Positions 1 through 8,401 of a stretch of DNA of 64,000 nt are shown here, one piece after another. The notes below the pieces were generated by a model. The model made no database searches. It worked only from the letters and a program-made list of their open reading frames with translations, and was not told the DNA's origin. The DNA lies in contig NZ_CP102930.1 of NCBI RefSeq assembly GCF_025558485.1, forward strand, positions 2,976,001 to 3,040,000, read 5' to 3'. The stretch's first letter is position 1. Each line of letters begins with the position of its first letter. The stretch is from Bdellovibrio bacteriovorus (GTDB lineage: Bacteria > Bdellovibrionota > Bdellovibrionia > Bdellovibrionales > Bdellovibrionaceae). Made by a program: the position numbers and the translations under genes.

Positions 1-1173
1 GCAGTTCTGGCAGTTGTTCTTTTCAATCAAAGGAGCACTTTCATTTTCCATGCGGGCGAAGTCCACGTTGGTGTTTTCGCCCACTTTCTCTTCTTTATTC
101 CCAACTTCCCAAGGGCAAGTGAACAGGTTGTTCTTGGCATCCATGACCAGGAAGGATTTTCCAGAGCCACAGAAATTCTCGGTTTGTTGCTGGTTATCCA
201 GGGCGTTGAAATACTGGTTGAAGAGAGTGATTTTGCGCAGCTCAGACTCGCCACCCAAGGCATAAGCTTTGGCAGCGATATCGTTCATTTGCTCAACATA
301 AAGCTTATTGCTGGCATCGTCGTTCTCTTCAACAGAGTATGTGAATTCATAGCGGTCGGCATTCAGTGACTGGAAGAATTCATAGGCCTTGGCGATTTCC
401 AGATTTTCGCGATTGAAAACCCCGTGCAATGTCAACGAGCCCAAATCACTTCTGCAGGTCTCCAGGAGCTTTAGACCTTCCACCACCAGTGAGGTGCTGC
501 CGATTCCGTTCCTTGTTGGACGGGTTTTGTCGTTGATCTCTGCCGGACCATCCAGACTGACGGTGATATTGGCTTTCAGCTGTCTAAGAATGCTCAAGGT
601 CTTTTCGTTGAAAAGGGTTCCATTTGTAACAATGGAAAAACGAGTCGTGATATCACGTCCTGCCGTCATGAGGCGAACGTAGTTGCCGATTTCCTGAATG
701 CCTTCAGGATACAGTAGAGGCTCGCCGCCCAGGAATGTGATATTGAAGCTTCCACCTTCTGGAATGCGCTCCAGGAAAAGTTTAAGTTGAGGCAGAGTTT
801 TTTCGACATTGATCTTTGTTTGAGCGGAACCGTAAGTACCGTCGCCGCCAGCTGCACAGTAAGTACATTTCAAATTACAAATTTGAGTAACATTAATCGT
901 AAGACTGCGAATGCCGACAGACAGCTTTCCGGATTTTACGTCAGGACTATTTTCACTTTCCCAGTTGGTAAGGGCTTTAAATGCTCCGGCCAAAGAAGGT
1001 TCGGAGGCGGACATTTCATTCCAGGCATCGTCGGAAATTTCAGCGACCTCAAGGTTTCGGGCATGGAAAGCCAACGGAGCTCCTTGTCCCCATTTAAATG
1101 CCACAATGTCCTTGTATCGTCTTTGTTCCATAGTCACCCAGGTGATTGCAATAAGTGTTCCAGAATGAGACAT
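1..1173 (-). CDS. radical SAM/SPASM domain protein, 3' end outside window
   Basis: The minus-strand frame is open from an ATG at 1173 to the window edge, so the C-terminus is missing (391 codons seen). The cysteines of CNLKCTYC fall at residues 99, 103 and 106 and match the CxxxCxxC motif that binds the radical SAM [4Fe-4S] cluster. GGEPLL follows in the usual place for S-adenosylmethionine contact, and SLDGP is also family-typical. Near the left edge CGSG, a later Cys-Pro and NCQNC look like the start of a SPASM auxiliary-cluster domain. Such enzymes usually modify peptides or proteins, as in anaerobic sulfatase maturation or RiPP modification; the substrate cannot be read here. The start has no clear Shine-Dalgarno; an in-frame ATG at 1131 is the alternative. 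Confidence 0.85.
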   Translation of the reverse strand, partial: MSHSGTLIAITWVTMEQRRYKDIVAFKWGQGAPLAFHARNLEVAEISDDAWNEMSASEPSLAGAFKALTNWESENSPDVKSGKLSVGIRSLTINVTQICNLKCTYCAAGGDGTYGSAQTKINVEKTLPQLKLFLERIPEGGSFNITFLGGEPLLYPEGIQEIGNYVRLMTAGRDITTRFSIVTNGTLFNEKTLSILRQLKANITVSLDGPAEINDKTRPTRNGIGSTSLVVEGLKLLETCRSDLGSLTLHGVFNRENLEIAKAYEFFQSLNADRYEFTYSVEENDDASNKLYVEQMNDIAAKAYALGGESELRKITLFNQYFNALDNQQQTENFCGSGKSFLVMDAKNNLFTCPWEVGNKEEKVGENTNVDFARMENESAPLIEKNNCQNC

Positions 1174-1341
1174 GGGGCTGGTGTGCTTATATCAAGTAAA
1201 ATCAAATACTTACATATTCGTTGGGTGGTGTATTTTGGGCTCCAGAAGCCTGAAGCGGGGGCAAAAGGAAACTATTTCAGAGCTGTCTAGATGATGTCCA
1301 AAAGTCTCAATTCATGGGGCTAAGGATCCGATAAGGCCCCT

Positions 1342-3579
1342 GTGATAAATAGAATATCGTTGAGCCAGCCTTTACGTACGATGGTAATCGGGGGAAGTTT
1401 ATTGTTTTTCTCGGTGCTGGCGGCCTTTGCGTTGCTGGCGATCAAAATGGATTTCCTGGATAGTTTGAATCTGGATTTTAACGGTTTTCTCGCTGCCGAG
1501 AGCTATCCGTTGGGAGAAGAAGTCGCTGAAGTGATTCTTTCCTCCCATAAAGCTGGGCATAACGGTGATGAAGGGCTTGCGAGTGGCGATGTTATCCAAA
1601 TTCTTAAGGACATAGCGAAGGAACAGCCGCGCACGATTATCCTGGCGCTTGGGACTCCGGAGTTACGTGGAAGTGACCAGGACCTGGCCCGCTTCGTTCG
1701 GGAAAGTGAGCAAATTCCAAATCTTTTCTACTATTCTCGTTGGGGAGAGCCTTCTCATAGAGCTTTGAATAATACCGAACCGTTCAGCAACTTCGGCCGG
1801 CAGGTTGGAAGTAAATATGCCATAGATACCAAGCTGGGGGGAAAAGATAATAAGAGCCGACGACTTGTACTTAGTATGAATGGCGTTGATTATGATGATG
1901 AATTGGTAGGTCTGGCAAAAGTTCTGAATTTGCCCCTGCCCCCTTTGGAACAAATGCCGGGGACTTTTAAGCTCTTCAACTCCATTCAGGTTTATATGCG
2001 ACTCTATTCGGAACAGTCCGTTGCAAGTCTTGCCGTAGATCCTCCGCACTTTGAGAGTTTAAAAGGTAAAATAGTATTTGTGGGAACTCGGGACGCCCAT
2101 TCGTCCTTGCTTGGCATTCATCCATTCAGCCGGTTTGATTTTTTCGCTGATCAGAATACAGATCATTATTTTTCAGAACCGTCTTATCTGGCGACGGTCT
2201 ATGGCAATCTTAAAACGCTTTCCTATGTGAAATCTGCCGGAGCGACAACGAACCAATTATGGCTGGTGGGTATATTGTATGTGCAGCTTCTTTTGCTATG
2301 GTTTTTTTCTAAAAGACCAATCAGATATCTCGCATTTTCTTTTGGGGCTCTCGTTTTAACTTGGTCTTTTGGGCTCATGGTATTTACTTTTTTGGGTGTG
2401 CTGGTGGATTTTTCTCGAGCGGCACTGGGAACTATGGTTATTCAATATCTTGGCATACCCGTACTGTTTCTTCGCTTTCTGCGGAGGGCGGACCGGGCTA
2501 AGCTTGAACAGGATAGATTGAATGAACAGCAAAAAATAAAAAATAAATTTGTTTTGCAATCGGCCAGGGCTGACGCAAGTTTAAAAATAGCTGCGAAGAT
2601 CTCTCATGACATCCGGAATCCTTTGATGGCCTTGCAGATGGCGACGAAGTTTATCAAAGGGCAGGTTTCAGAGGATCTGGAGTCTTTGTTGCGTGAATCA
2701 ACTCTGCGCTTGCAGGGAATTGCAGACAGCACCCTGAATTCTTACAAAGAAGTTTCATCTGCTGAAAGAACAAATTTGGCGGAGTCTATTCAGGAACTTA
2801 TAGTGACATTTCAGCATCTGTATCCTGCCTGTCTCTTTGAGACGGATATTGACGCAGACTTAAAGTGTCTTATGCCAAAATATTCTCTGCAGCGTTGTCT
2901 TTCAAATCTAATGACAAATGCGATTGAAGCTCCACCGGTTTTTGGAAGGATAAGACGGGTGATGCTTTCCGGAAAAGCCGATGCGGACAGTGTAACTATG
3001 GAAGTGAGAGACAATGGGCCTGGTATTTCCTCTGAAATACTGGGAAGGCTTTTCCAAGAGAGAGCGACGTATGGAAAGAGATCAGGAACAGGCCTTGGAT
3101 TGTTTCAGGTTAAGGAAGAACTTGATATTTATGGGGGAGTCATCACTGTCAGCAGTTCCGAAGAAGGAGCTGTTTTTCGAATAGTTCTTCCACTGCGGTC
3201 GCGACGGGTACCATTTTTACTTTCAAAATATGTTCTTGTATTTGAAGAGGACGGCGATCTACGTCGTTATTTGGAAACACCAGAAACTTCGGACATCATC
3301 TTTACATACTGCCAGAGCTTAAAAGAAGCAGAGACACAGGCTGAAAGGATAAAAATGAATCCACATGACTGGACGGTACTTATTGACCTGTCTCTGAACT
3401 CAGACAATGAGACCGGTTTGGATCTCTTAGAGAAGATCGATAAAATAAAAGGTGTAAAGACAGTTCTTCTTACGTCGCTGAGTACCTTTCCGGAGATGAA
3501 AGCTTTATTGGATCAGTATAGAGTGAGTTGTTTTAGTAAAAGCCAGCTTCCATATCTGATTTTTTCTTTGAGAAAGTAG
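1342..3579 (+). CDS. CHASE2-domain hybrid sensor histidine kinase with C-terminal receiver
   Basis: This is a membrane sensor kinase of 745 residues. An N-terminal membrane segment (about 13-33) is followed by a large extracytoplasmic region resembling CHASE2 (about 35-300), then three membrane segments (about 303-385), the usual CHASE2 layout. The H-box is SHDIRNPL with the phospho-acceptor at His422; the N-box is NLMTNAIEA, the G1 box is DNGPGI at 557-562 and the G2 box is GTGLGLF. After residue 630 comes a receiver-like domain with an acidic FEEDGD pocket, Asp682, a Thr in LLTS and Lys733. No output gene adjoins it, so phosphate may pass to a separate partner. The GTG start has AAGG about 5 nt upstream. 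A preceding hairpin or promoter was not seen. Confidence 0.85.
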   Translation: MINRISLSQPLRTMVIGGSLLFFSVLAAFALLAIKMDFLDSLNLDFNGFLAAESYPLGEEVAEVILSSHKAGHNGDEGLASGDVIQILKDIAKEQPRTIILALGTPELRGSDQDLARFVRESEQIPNLFYYSRWGEPSHRALNNTEPFSNFGRQVGSKYAIDTKLGGKDNKSRRLVLSMNGVDYDDELVGLAKVLNLPLPPLEQMPGTFKLFNSIQVYMRLYSEQSVASLAVDPPHFESLKGKIVFVGTRDAHSSLLGIHPFSRFDFFADQNTDHYFSEPSYLATVYGNLKTLSYVKSAGATTNQLWLVGILYVQLLLLWFFSKRPIRYLAFSFGALVLTWSFGLMVFTFLGVLVDFSRAALGTMVIQYLGIPVLFLRFLRRADRAKLEQDRLNEQQKIKNKFVLQSARADASLKIAAKISHDIRNPLMALQMATKFIKGQVSEDLESLLRESTLRLQGIADSTLNSYKEVSSAERTNLAESIQELIVTFQHLYPACLFETDIDADLKCLMPKYSLQRCLSNLMTNAIEAPPVFGRIRRVMLSGKADADSVTMEVRDNGPGISSEILGRLFQERATYGKRSGTGLGLFQVKEELDIYGGVITVSSSEEGAVFRIVLPLRSRRVPFLLSKYVLVFEEDGDLRRYLETPETSDIIFTYCQSLKEAETQAERIKMNPHDWTVLIDLSLNSDNETGLDLLEKIDKIKGVKTVLLTSLSTFPEMKALLDQYRVSCFSKSQLPYLIFSLRK

Positions 3580-3654
3580 CTTTGATTCACACGCCTCGAA
3601 GTGAGAAATCCCCTCGGGGAAAGCAAAGATTTTTCCGGATTTTATAAATGATAA

Positions 3655-3680
3655 TTTCGCTCCCATCTGAGGGAGCGAAA
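3655..3680. repeat. perfect 10-bp stem-loop
   Basis: The arms tttcgctccc (3655-3664) and gggagcgaaa (3671-3680) pair perfectly around a 6-nt loop. It lies 75 bp downstream of the CHASE2 kinase gene. It is followed by an A-rich rather than T-rich tract on the plus strand, so it is not a textbook intrinsic terminator, although it could still stop or stabilise the kinase transcript. Confidence 0.6.
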
Positions 3681-3739
3681 AAGACCTCTTTCGGCATCTC
3701 TTGCAGAGACAGGCAGGGCTTTGTTTCTTTAGAACTCAC

Positions 3740-3877
3740 ATGGAAAACCGATCGTGGATCTGGAAGGCCTTGGTGAAGGCTCTGTTCGACGGACGGTTTC
3801 GCAATTATCCGATCACGGGGGTGTGCCGACATCGCTGCCACCGCGAACCATGTCATGTTCAGCAGCGACGCTTATAA
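3740..3877 (+). CDS. possible small basic protein (45 aa)
   Basis: The 391-bp gap between the kinase and the next gene contains an ATG-TAA frame of 45 codons. It encodes a basic, Trp- and Cys-containing peptide beginning MENRSWIWKALVKALF with a C-terminal CRHRCHREPCH stretch, which could suggest metal binding. No Shine-Dalgarno sequence precedes it and the opposite strand is also partly open, so the case for a real gene is weak. I recognise no family. Confidence 0.2.
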   Translation: MENRSWIWKALVKALFDGRFRNYPITGVCRHRCHREPCHVQQRRL

Positions 3878-3915
3878 TTCTCAGCTTCTTGAGATGTTTA
3901 TTGATTCCTTCTAAA

Positions 3916-3949
3916 AAAAATCCCGGTCTGCAGAACAGCCGGGATTTTT
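3916..3949 (-). terminator. intrinsic terminator, bidirectional
   Basis: The arms aaaaatcccgg (3916-3926) and ccgggattttt (3939-3949) form an 11-bp stem with A-rich and T-rich flanks on both strands. It lies just downstream of the minus-strand gene that ends at 3972. Confidence 0.85.
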
Positions 3950-3971
3950 ATTTTTCATTCTGAAATTCAGA

Positions 3972-5945
3972 TTACATCAACGGAGCGGGCTTTGTGGATG
4001 TGCGGTATTCACCAGCGTCGTCAGAGAACAAGCGCAGGTCAAAGCTGCGATTGTGGATGATGTTTTGGATATACATCAGGGAACGATACAGGCTTTCTTC
4101 CGCGAAAGTTCCGAAAGAGTATTGAATTGGTTGAGTGCCTTTGGCTGACAGAACCATTTCATAGCGCATCAGTTGATGCTGGGATGCCTCCGGTACCAGG
4201 GACATCAGGAAGCCCACGCCGCGCTCTCTCCAGATGCCGATTTCCTGCAGTTCTTCGAAGGCTTCAAAACGTTTTTCAACAGTTGTCAGCGGATTGATGA
4301 TGATCTGCAAACGGCTTGCAATGCGGTTGATATCGCCTGTGAAGGCCGCCAGCCAGTTGCCAACAGCCCCTTTCGGTGGCAACAGAATACGGATCACCGG
4401 TGTGGAGCGAGGACGGCTTTTGCTTGCAATGTACGTTTTAAAGCGGGCTGCGAAAGCGTCTTTAGTCATGTAAGGAAGGTAATTCAAAGCATTCGGGTTG
4501 AAGAAAACTTCCTGCTTGAAGTAACCATTCACGATCTTGCCATTGGCAAAGGACCACAGGTGCCAAGGCACTTTGCTGTATTCCTTCTGGCCAATCGTTT
4601 CCAAAACGATCTTCTGAATTTCGCGGAAGTCGCGTGCAGAAACATCGCGCATCTTCATTTCGTTGCTGGAGGTCAGAGTGACGAAGCGCTGAGGTTCCCA
4701 CTTGCTGCCTGCCGTGAACAGCAGATTGGAGGTGGCCAGGGTTTCTTCACCGAACAGACCAAACAGGATCTTGGACTTTTTGTATTTAGAAAAAGTATCC
4801 AGCAGGAAGTGTCTTTCCTGATCTTGCTTGTCGAAAGAAAGGACCTTGTTTTCACCATAAGCGCGACCGGCTTCAAATTTGAGCAGGCTCAGGCTGAATT
4901 TAGTTTTCGCATCTCTGTAAAGACCCTCTGAAGAGCCTTTGAACACACGGTCGATACGGCGCTGCTGCGCTGGCATTTGTGCATCTTCCATTGTGATGGC
5001 TTCAACACCCGTCAAATCCGCCAGAAGTTGATTCTGAAGATCCTGACGTGATGCCGTCGGATTCAGGATTTTAACATCTTTGAACATCACTTTGTTTTGC
5101 ATCAGGTTGTCATAAGCCTGAACCGCTTGAGCGTTGTCCAGATCAAAGACGTAATCCAGCATGATCACGTCTTTTTTGCCAAGACCGGTGCTGGCTTTCA
5201 ACGGAACGAAGTTCAACCATTTTTCAATACGGTTATCGATCAGATTGACACCCAGGATTTCCAGGTCTTCGACTTCAACACCGACATTGGCGCCAACACC
5301 CTCACCACGAACAGCGATCAGCTTGACGCGCATTTTGTTGTCGGCCATGCGGAACAGGTGAACCATGAAGTTTCCAGAAAGGTAAGCATGAGTCGAAGCC
5401 CCTGCCTCAAAGGAACCTTTCAGCGTGTCATACCCCAAAGACAAAACCAGACTCAGTTTTCCTTCAAAGGCCACAAAGTCACCCGGAACCAGGCGAGTGA
5501 TCGCTTTTTCCGCCGTCAACGGCAGGTTTCTCATGGTGTAAGGCAGGCTTAGCAACGAATCCTTTTGGCTTTTGAACTGACGGGCAAAGATGATCTCTGT
5601 GCCTTTGTTGATACCAAAGCTGATCGGGCTGTCCATATCGTTGATCAGGTCACCGATATCGACGCCAAAGTCCATGATGTATTTATCAATACGGGTGTAG
5701 TAGCCATCAACATAGGACGGTTCGGATTCAATTTTGTAGCGAAGAGAGGTTGAAATCCCGTTGATGATGTCGGCATTGACCAGTGTCACGCTGCCGCTGA
5801 TTTCCTGTTTGGCGACTTCTTTTTTGATCTTTTCCCAGGCATTGGCAGGTTTTAAAACCTCCCAGCCAGCGGAGGCAGGAACTGCGGTCAGAACAGAAAC
5901 TCCCGCGGCCAAGATTACCGTCAGGAAACTTTTTTTGAGCATCAT
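3972..5945 (-). CDS. large secreted protein of unknown function
   Basis: The 657-residue product starts with a clear Sec signal peptide (MMLKKSFLTVILAAGVSVL..., likely cut after a PASA motif near residue 25). I do not recognise a family. The mature part is soluble-looking, has no further obvious membrane segment and alternates beta-rich and charged stretches. The start at 5945 is preferred over the in-frame ATG at 5966 because AGGAG sits 5 nt upstream. The gene stands alone: a bidirectional terminator follows it and the ferredoxin gene is divergent on the other side. Periplasmic or exported location is inferred from the signal peptide only. Confidence 0.8.
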   Translation of the reverse strand: MMLKKSFLTVILAAGVSVLTAVPASAGWEVLKPANAWEKIKKEVAKQEISGSVTLVNADIINGISTSLRYKIESEPSYVDGYYTRIDKYIMDFGVDIGDLINDMDSPISFGINKGTEIIFARQFKSQKDSLLSLPYTMRNLPLTAEKAITRLVPGDFVAFEGKLSLVLSLGYDTLKGSFEAGASTHAYLSGNFMVHLFRMADNKMRVKLIAVRGEGVGANVGVEVEDLEILGVNLIDNRIEKWLNFVPLKASTGLGKKDVIMLDYVFDLDNAQAVQAYDNLMQNKVMFKDVKILNPTASRQDLQNQLLADLTGVEAITMEDAQMPAQQRRIDRVFKGSSEGLYRDAKTKFSLSLLKFEAGRAYGENKVLSFDKQDQERHFLLDTFSKYKKSKILFGLFGEETLATSNLLFTAGSKWEPQRFVTLTSSNEMKMRDVSARDFREIQKIVLETIGQKEYSKVPWHLWSFANGKIVNGYFKQEVFFNPNALNYLPYMTKDAFAARFKTYIASKSRPRSTPVIRILLPPKGAVGNWLAAFTGDINRIASRLQIIINPLTTVEKRFEAFEELQEIGIWRERGVGFLMSLVPEASQHQLMRYEMVLSAKGTQPIQYSFGTFAEESLYRSLMYIQNIIHNRSFDLRLFSDDAGEYRTSTKPAPLM

Positions 5946-6140
5946 AAGCTCTCCTTTTACATCCATGAATCAACTGAAACGGCCGTTCGATAGAAAAACG
6001 GGTTACAGTTCGGCAAGAGAGATAATAAAGATTCCCATAAAACACAAAGCAAAAACTCTATGGCATAGGGGTTTTGTTCTATTTGTGCCCAGCACTAGAA
6101 AGAGATTGTCCCCGCGAGAGGGGGATGCTGTGATATTTAC

Positions 6141-6401
6141 ATGAAGATTACCTACATAATCCGGGAAAATAAGATTGAGGTTGAGGGGGAGGCTGGACGC
6201 AGTCTTTTGGATATTGCGTTGATCAACCACCTGAATCCACCGTACTCCTGTATGGAAGGTCACTGCGGAACCTGCGAAGCCGTGATCGAAGAGGGGTCAA
6301 CGACTGAAGACCAAGAGGGAAGTCGAGTTGTTCGCACTTGTCAGGCCCAACCATCGTCTGAATGGGTGATCGTGAATTACGACAAAAGCCCGACCAAATA
6401 A
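6141..6401 (+). CDS. plant-type [2Fe-2S] ferredoxin
   Basis: This 86-residue protein carries the cysteine pattern of plant or adrenodoxin-type [2Fe-2S] ferredoxins: Cys37, Cys42 and Cys45 (CMEGHCGTC) plus Cys67. It is a small soluble electron carrier. Its length matches isolated ferredoxins rather than the fused domain of an oxidoreductase. The redox partners are not adjacent, so the pathway is unknown. A purine-rich stretch lies about 17-25 nt upstream, but a well-spaced Shine-Dalgarno is absent. The MBL-fold hydrolase follows on the same strand after 47 bp and may be co-transcribed. Confidence 0.88.
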   Translation: MKITYIIRENKIEVEGEAGRSLLDIALINHLNPPYSCMEGHCGTCEAVIEEGSTTEDQEGSRVVRTCQAQPSSEWVIVNYDKSPTK

Positions 6402-6448
6402 TATGTATTTGATTCGTGTTTCTAAACAGTTCATTCTGTTGTGTATAT

Positions 6449-7429
6449 ATGTCTCTCACGATTAAATTTTGGGGCGTAAGGGGTTCATTGCCTTCTGCTC
6501 CTCCACCGACGGATTGGACGTACCACATAGAAGGAGTTCTAAGAAACTTCTTCTCTGCGGGCTATCGTGATCCGTCCCAGATCTCCCGTTACATTCAAAG
6601 CCTGGAAACTCCGCACATCGGTGGCTATGGAGCTGCCACAACCTGTGTGGAAATCCAGAGCCCCAAAGGTCAGATCATTTTGGACGGTGGCAGTGGCATT
6701 CGTAATTTAAGTGAGCAGATCATGACCGGTACCACCGGACGTGCAAAAGGCCCTTTCCATATCTTTATGACCCATTTCCATTGGGATCATGTGATTGGGC
6801 TGCCGTTCTTTACTCCGCATTTTATTCCGGGCTGCGAAGTGCACTATTATGCCGTGCAACCGGAGCTGGAAAAGCTGATTCGTGGAATCTTCTGCCGTCC
6901 GTATTTCCCGGTGCCGTTTGAAGCCTTGAAGGCCAAGATTTTCTTCCATGTGATGGAGCCGCGCAAGCCCGTGCAACTGGACGATATGACTTTGACGCCA
7001 TTTAAGCTGGATCATCCTGATCCGTGCTGGGGTCTGAAGGTGGAAGCCGGTGGAAAAGCCTATGCTCATTGTGTGGATACAGAAGGCACTCGCATCACCC
7101 GCGAAGAGCTGGGCGAGGATCTGCCGCTTTATCAGAATGTGAATTTGATGTATTTTGATGCTCAGTACACTCTTCCGGAGCTGGCTGAAAAGGCCAACTG
7201 GGGGCACAGTGCCGCGCAAGTGGGGCTGGATATCGCACTTCGTGAAGGAATTCAGAAGGTGCTGTTTGCCCATCATGATCCGGGGGCGCGTATTGAACAT
7301 GTGCTGGAATTAAAACGCCAGACCAAGGAATACTATGAATCCCGTCAGCGTTTTGCCTCTGCCAACCGCGGCGTTCTGCCAGAGGTGGAGTGGGATTTCG
7401 CCCACGAAGGACTGGAAATCAAAATCTAA
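6449..7429 (+). CDS. MBL-fold metallo-hydrolase, PhnP/phosphodiesterase-like
   Basis: The 326-residue protein begins with MSLTIKFWGVRGSLP, typical of the metallo-beta-lactamase-fold phosphodiesterase branch that includes PhnP-like enzymes. The zinc-binding motif is THFHWDH with His109, His111, Asp113 and His114; later metal ligands are plausible in the DHPDP stretch and in GHSA and HHDPG near the C-terminus. A phosphodiester or cyclic phosphate substrate is inferred from the family only. A longer frame begins at a GTG at 6416, but homologous sequence starts at 6449. Neither start has a strong Shine-Dalgarno. It is cytoplasmic, having no signal peptide. Confidence 0.82.
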   Translation: MSLTIKFWGVRGSLPSAPPPTDWTYHIEGVLRNFFSAGYRDPSQISRYIQSLETPHIGGYGAATTCVEIQSPKGQIILDGGSGIRNLSEQIMTGTTGRAKGPFHIFMTHFHWDHVIGLPFFTPHFIPGCEVHYYAVQPELEKLIRGIFCRPYFPVPFEALKAKIFFHVMEPRKPVQLDDMTLTPFKLDHPDPCWGLKVEAGGKAYAHCVDTEGTRITREELGEDLPLYQNVNLMYFDAQYTLPELAEKANWGHSAAQVGLDIALREGIQKVLFAHHDPGARIEHVLELKRQTKEYYESRQRFASANRGVLPEVEWDFAHEGLEIKI

Positions 7430-7437
7430 GCGGGAGC

Positions 7438-8271
7438 TTATCCCGCTTTGGCAATGCGCTCGAGCTGAGCGGTCTTTTCGTTCAGGTTTTCAATAAGATT
7501 CTTTTTCTGTTTGTCGGTGATGGTGGCCATCATTTGTATCACCAGTTTTTTTAACTGACCCTGATATTTCTGATAGGCGGACTGGTACTCGGGCAGATTA
7601 AGTGCGGCCGGGTCGTTGTAGTACTGCTTTAAAAAATCCCGGCGGGCCTCCGCCGACTTGTTCCCCTGAAGGTATAATGAAATGATATGGACTTTGTTGC
7701 GGGCCTTTAGTTCTCCGGGAAAGGGGGATTCCGCCAGATGCGCCTCGATCATTTTCTGCTGATCGTTGTTAAGGGACCCCAGAAACATCTTGAAGTATTC
7801 CAGATATTTTCCACGCATTTCTTTTTGGTATTGCACTGTCTTTTGAAACTTTTGAAGGTCCTCCCGGGTTTTCTTCTGGAAGGCTTTGGCGAAAAAGTCC
7901 AACTGTTGATTGTTGGTGTTGGAAATAAACACATTGGCGGTGTCAGAGAATCTGCCGTTGATATGCTCAATATCCTTCATGAACAGGTCAAAATAGAACT
8001 GCGTGCGTTCGGGATTCAGGTTTCCTTTTTGAACTTCGGACTGGATGCTGCGAAAGCGGGCGACCCATTGGGGAAGCAGATCTGATTTAAGTTCGTTCAG
8101 ATCCTTCTTGATACCGTCTTTTAAAGAGGCACTTTGTTTTGAGGATATATCAAAATAGTCATCAACTTTTGAAGCGATATAAGTGTCAGCCCAGCGGAAA
8201 GCCAGTCCAAGTTGATTGCAACCGGTTAAACCCAGAAATCCAAGGCACAAAACAGCCAGCATTCTGTTCAT
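7438..8271 (-). CDS. DUF6279-like lipoprotein
   Basis: The 277-residue product has a type II signal peptide with lipobox LTGC at residues 15-18, so it should be lipid-anchored at Cys18. The mature chain is almost entirely alpha-helical and charged, with a WADTYIASKVDDYFD start and many Glu/Lys/Gln residues, as in the DUF6279 lipoprotein family; function is unknown. It ends 8 bp from the convergent MBL hydrolase gene. No strong Shine-Dalgarno precedes the ATG. Confidence 0.75.
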   Translation of the reverse strand: MNRMLAVLCLGFLGLTGCNQLGLAFRWADTYIASKVDDYFDISSKQSASLKDGIKKDLNELKSDLLPQWVARFRSIQSEVQKGNLNPERTQFYFDLFMKDIEHINGRFSDTANVFISNTNNQQLDFFAKAFQKKTREDLQKFQKTVQYQKEMRGKYLEYFKMFLGSLNNDQQKMIEAHLAESPFPGELKARNKVHIISLYLQGNKSAEARRDFLKQYYNDPAALNLPEYQSAYQKYQGQLKKLVIQMMATITDKQKKNLIENLNEKTAQLERIAKAG

Positions 8272-8337
8272 GAAATGTTTTTGTTTGCGAGTTCTTCAGA
8301 GGCAGAGAATCAAGATGGGGGACCCGGTTTTTTTGTA

Positions 8338-8372
8338 AACTCCCTCCTTAGAGCTTATCAGAGGAAGGAGTT
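8338..8372. repeat. imperfect inverted repeat in intergenic gap
   Basis: The arms aactccctcct (8338-8348) and aggaaggagtt (8362-8372) pair over 11 positions with one mismatch. It lies between the PBP gene end and the start of the lipoprotein gene. No T-run follows on either strand, so it could be an operator or an mRNA structure rather than a terminator. Confidence 0.4.
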
Positions 8373-8401
8373 CGATCCGGTTGTAAAAAGAAAACTTCCG
8401 T

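Noticed and set aside
8338..8372. Hairpin as PBP gene terminator
   Set aside because: No T-run follows on the minus strand; kept only as an inverted repeat.
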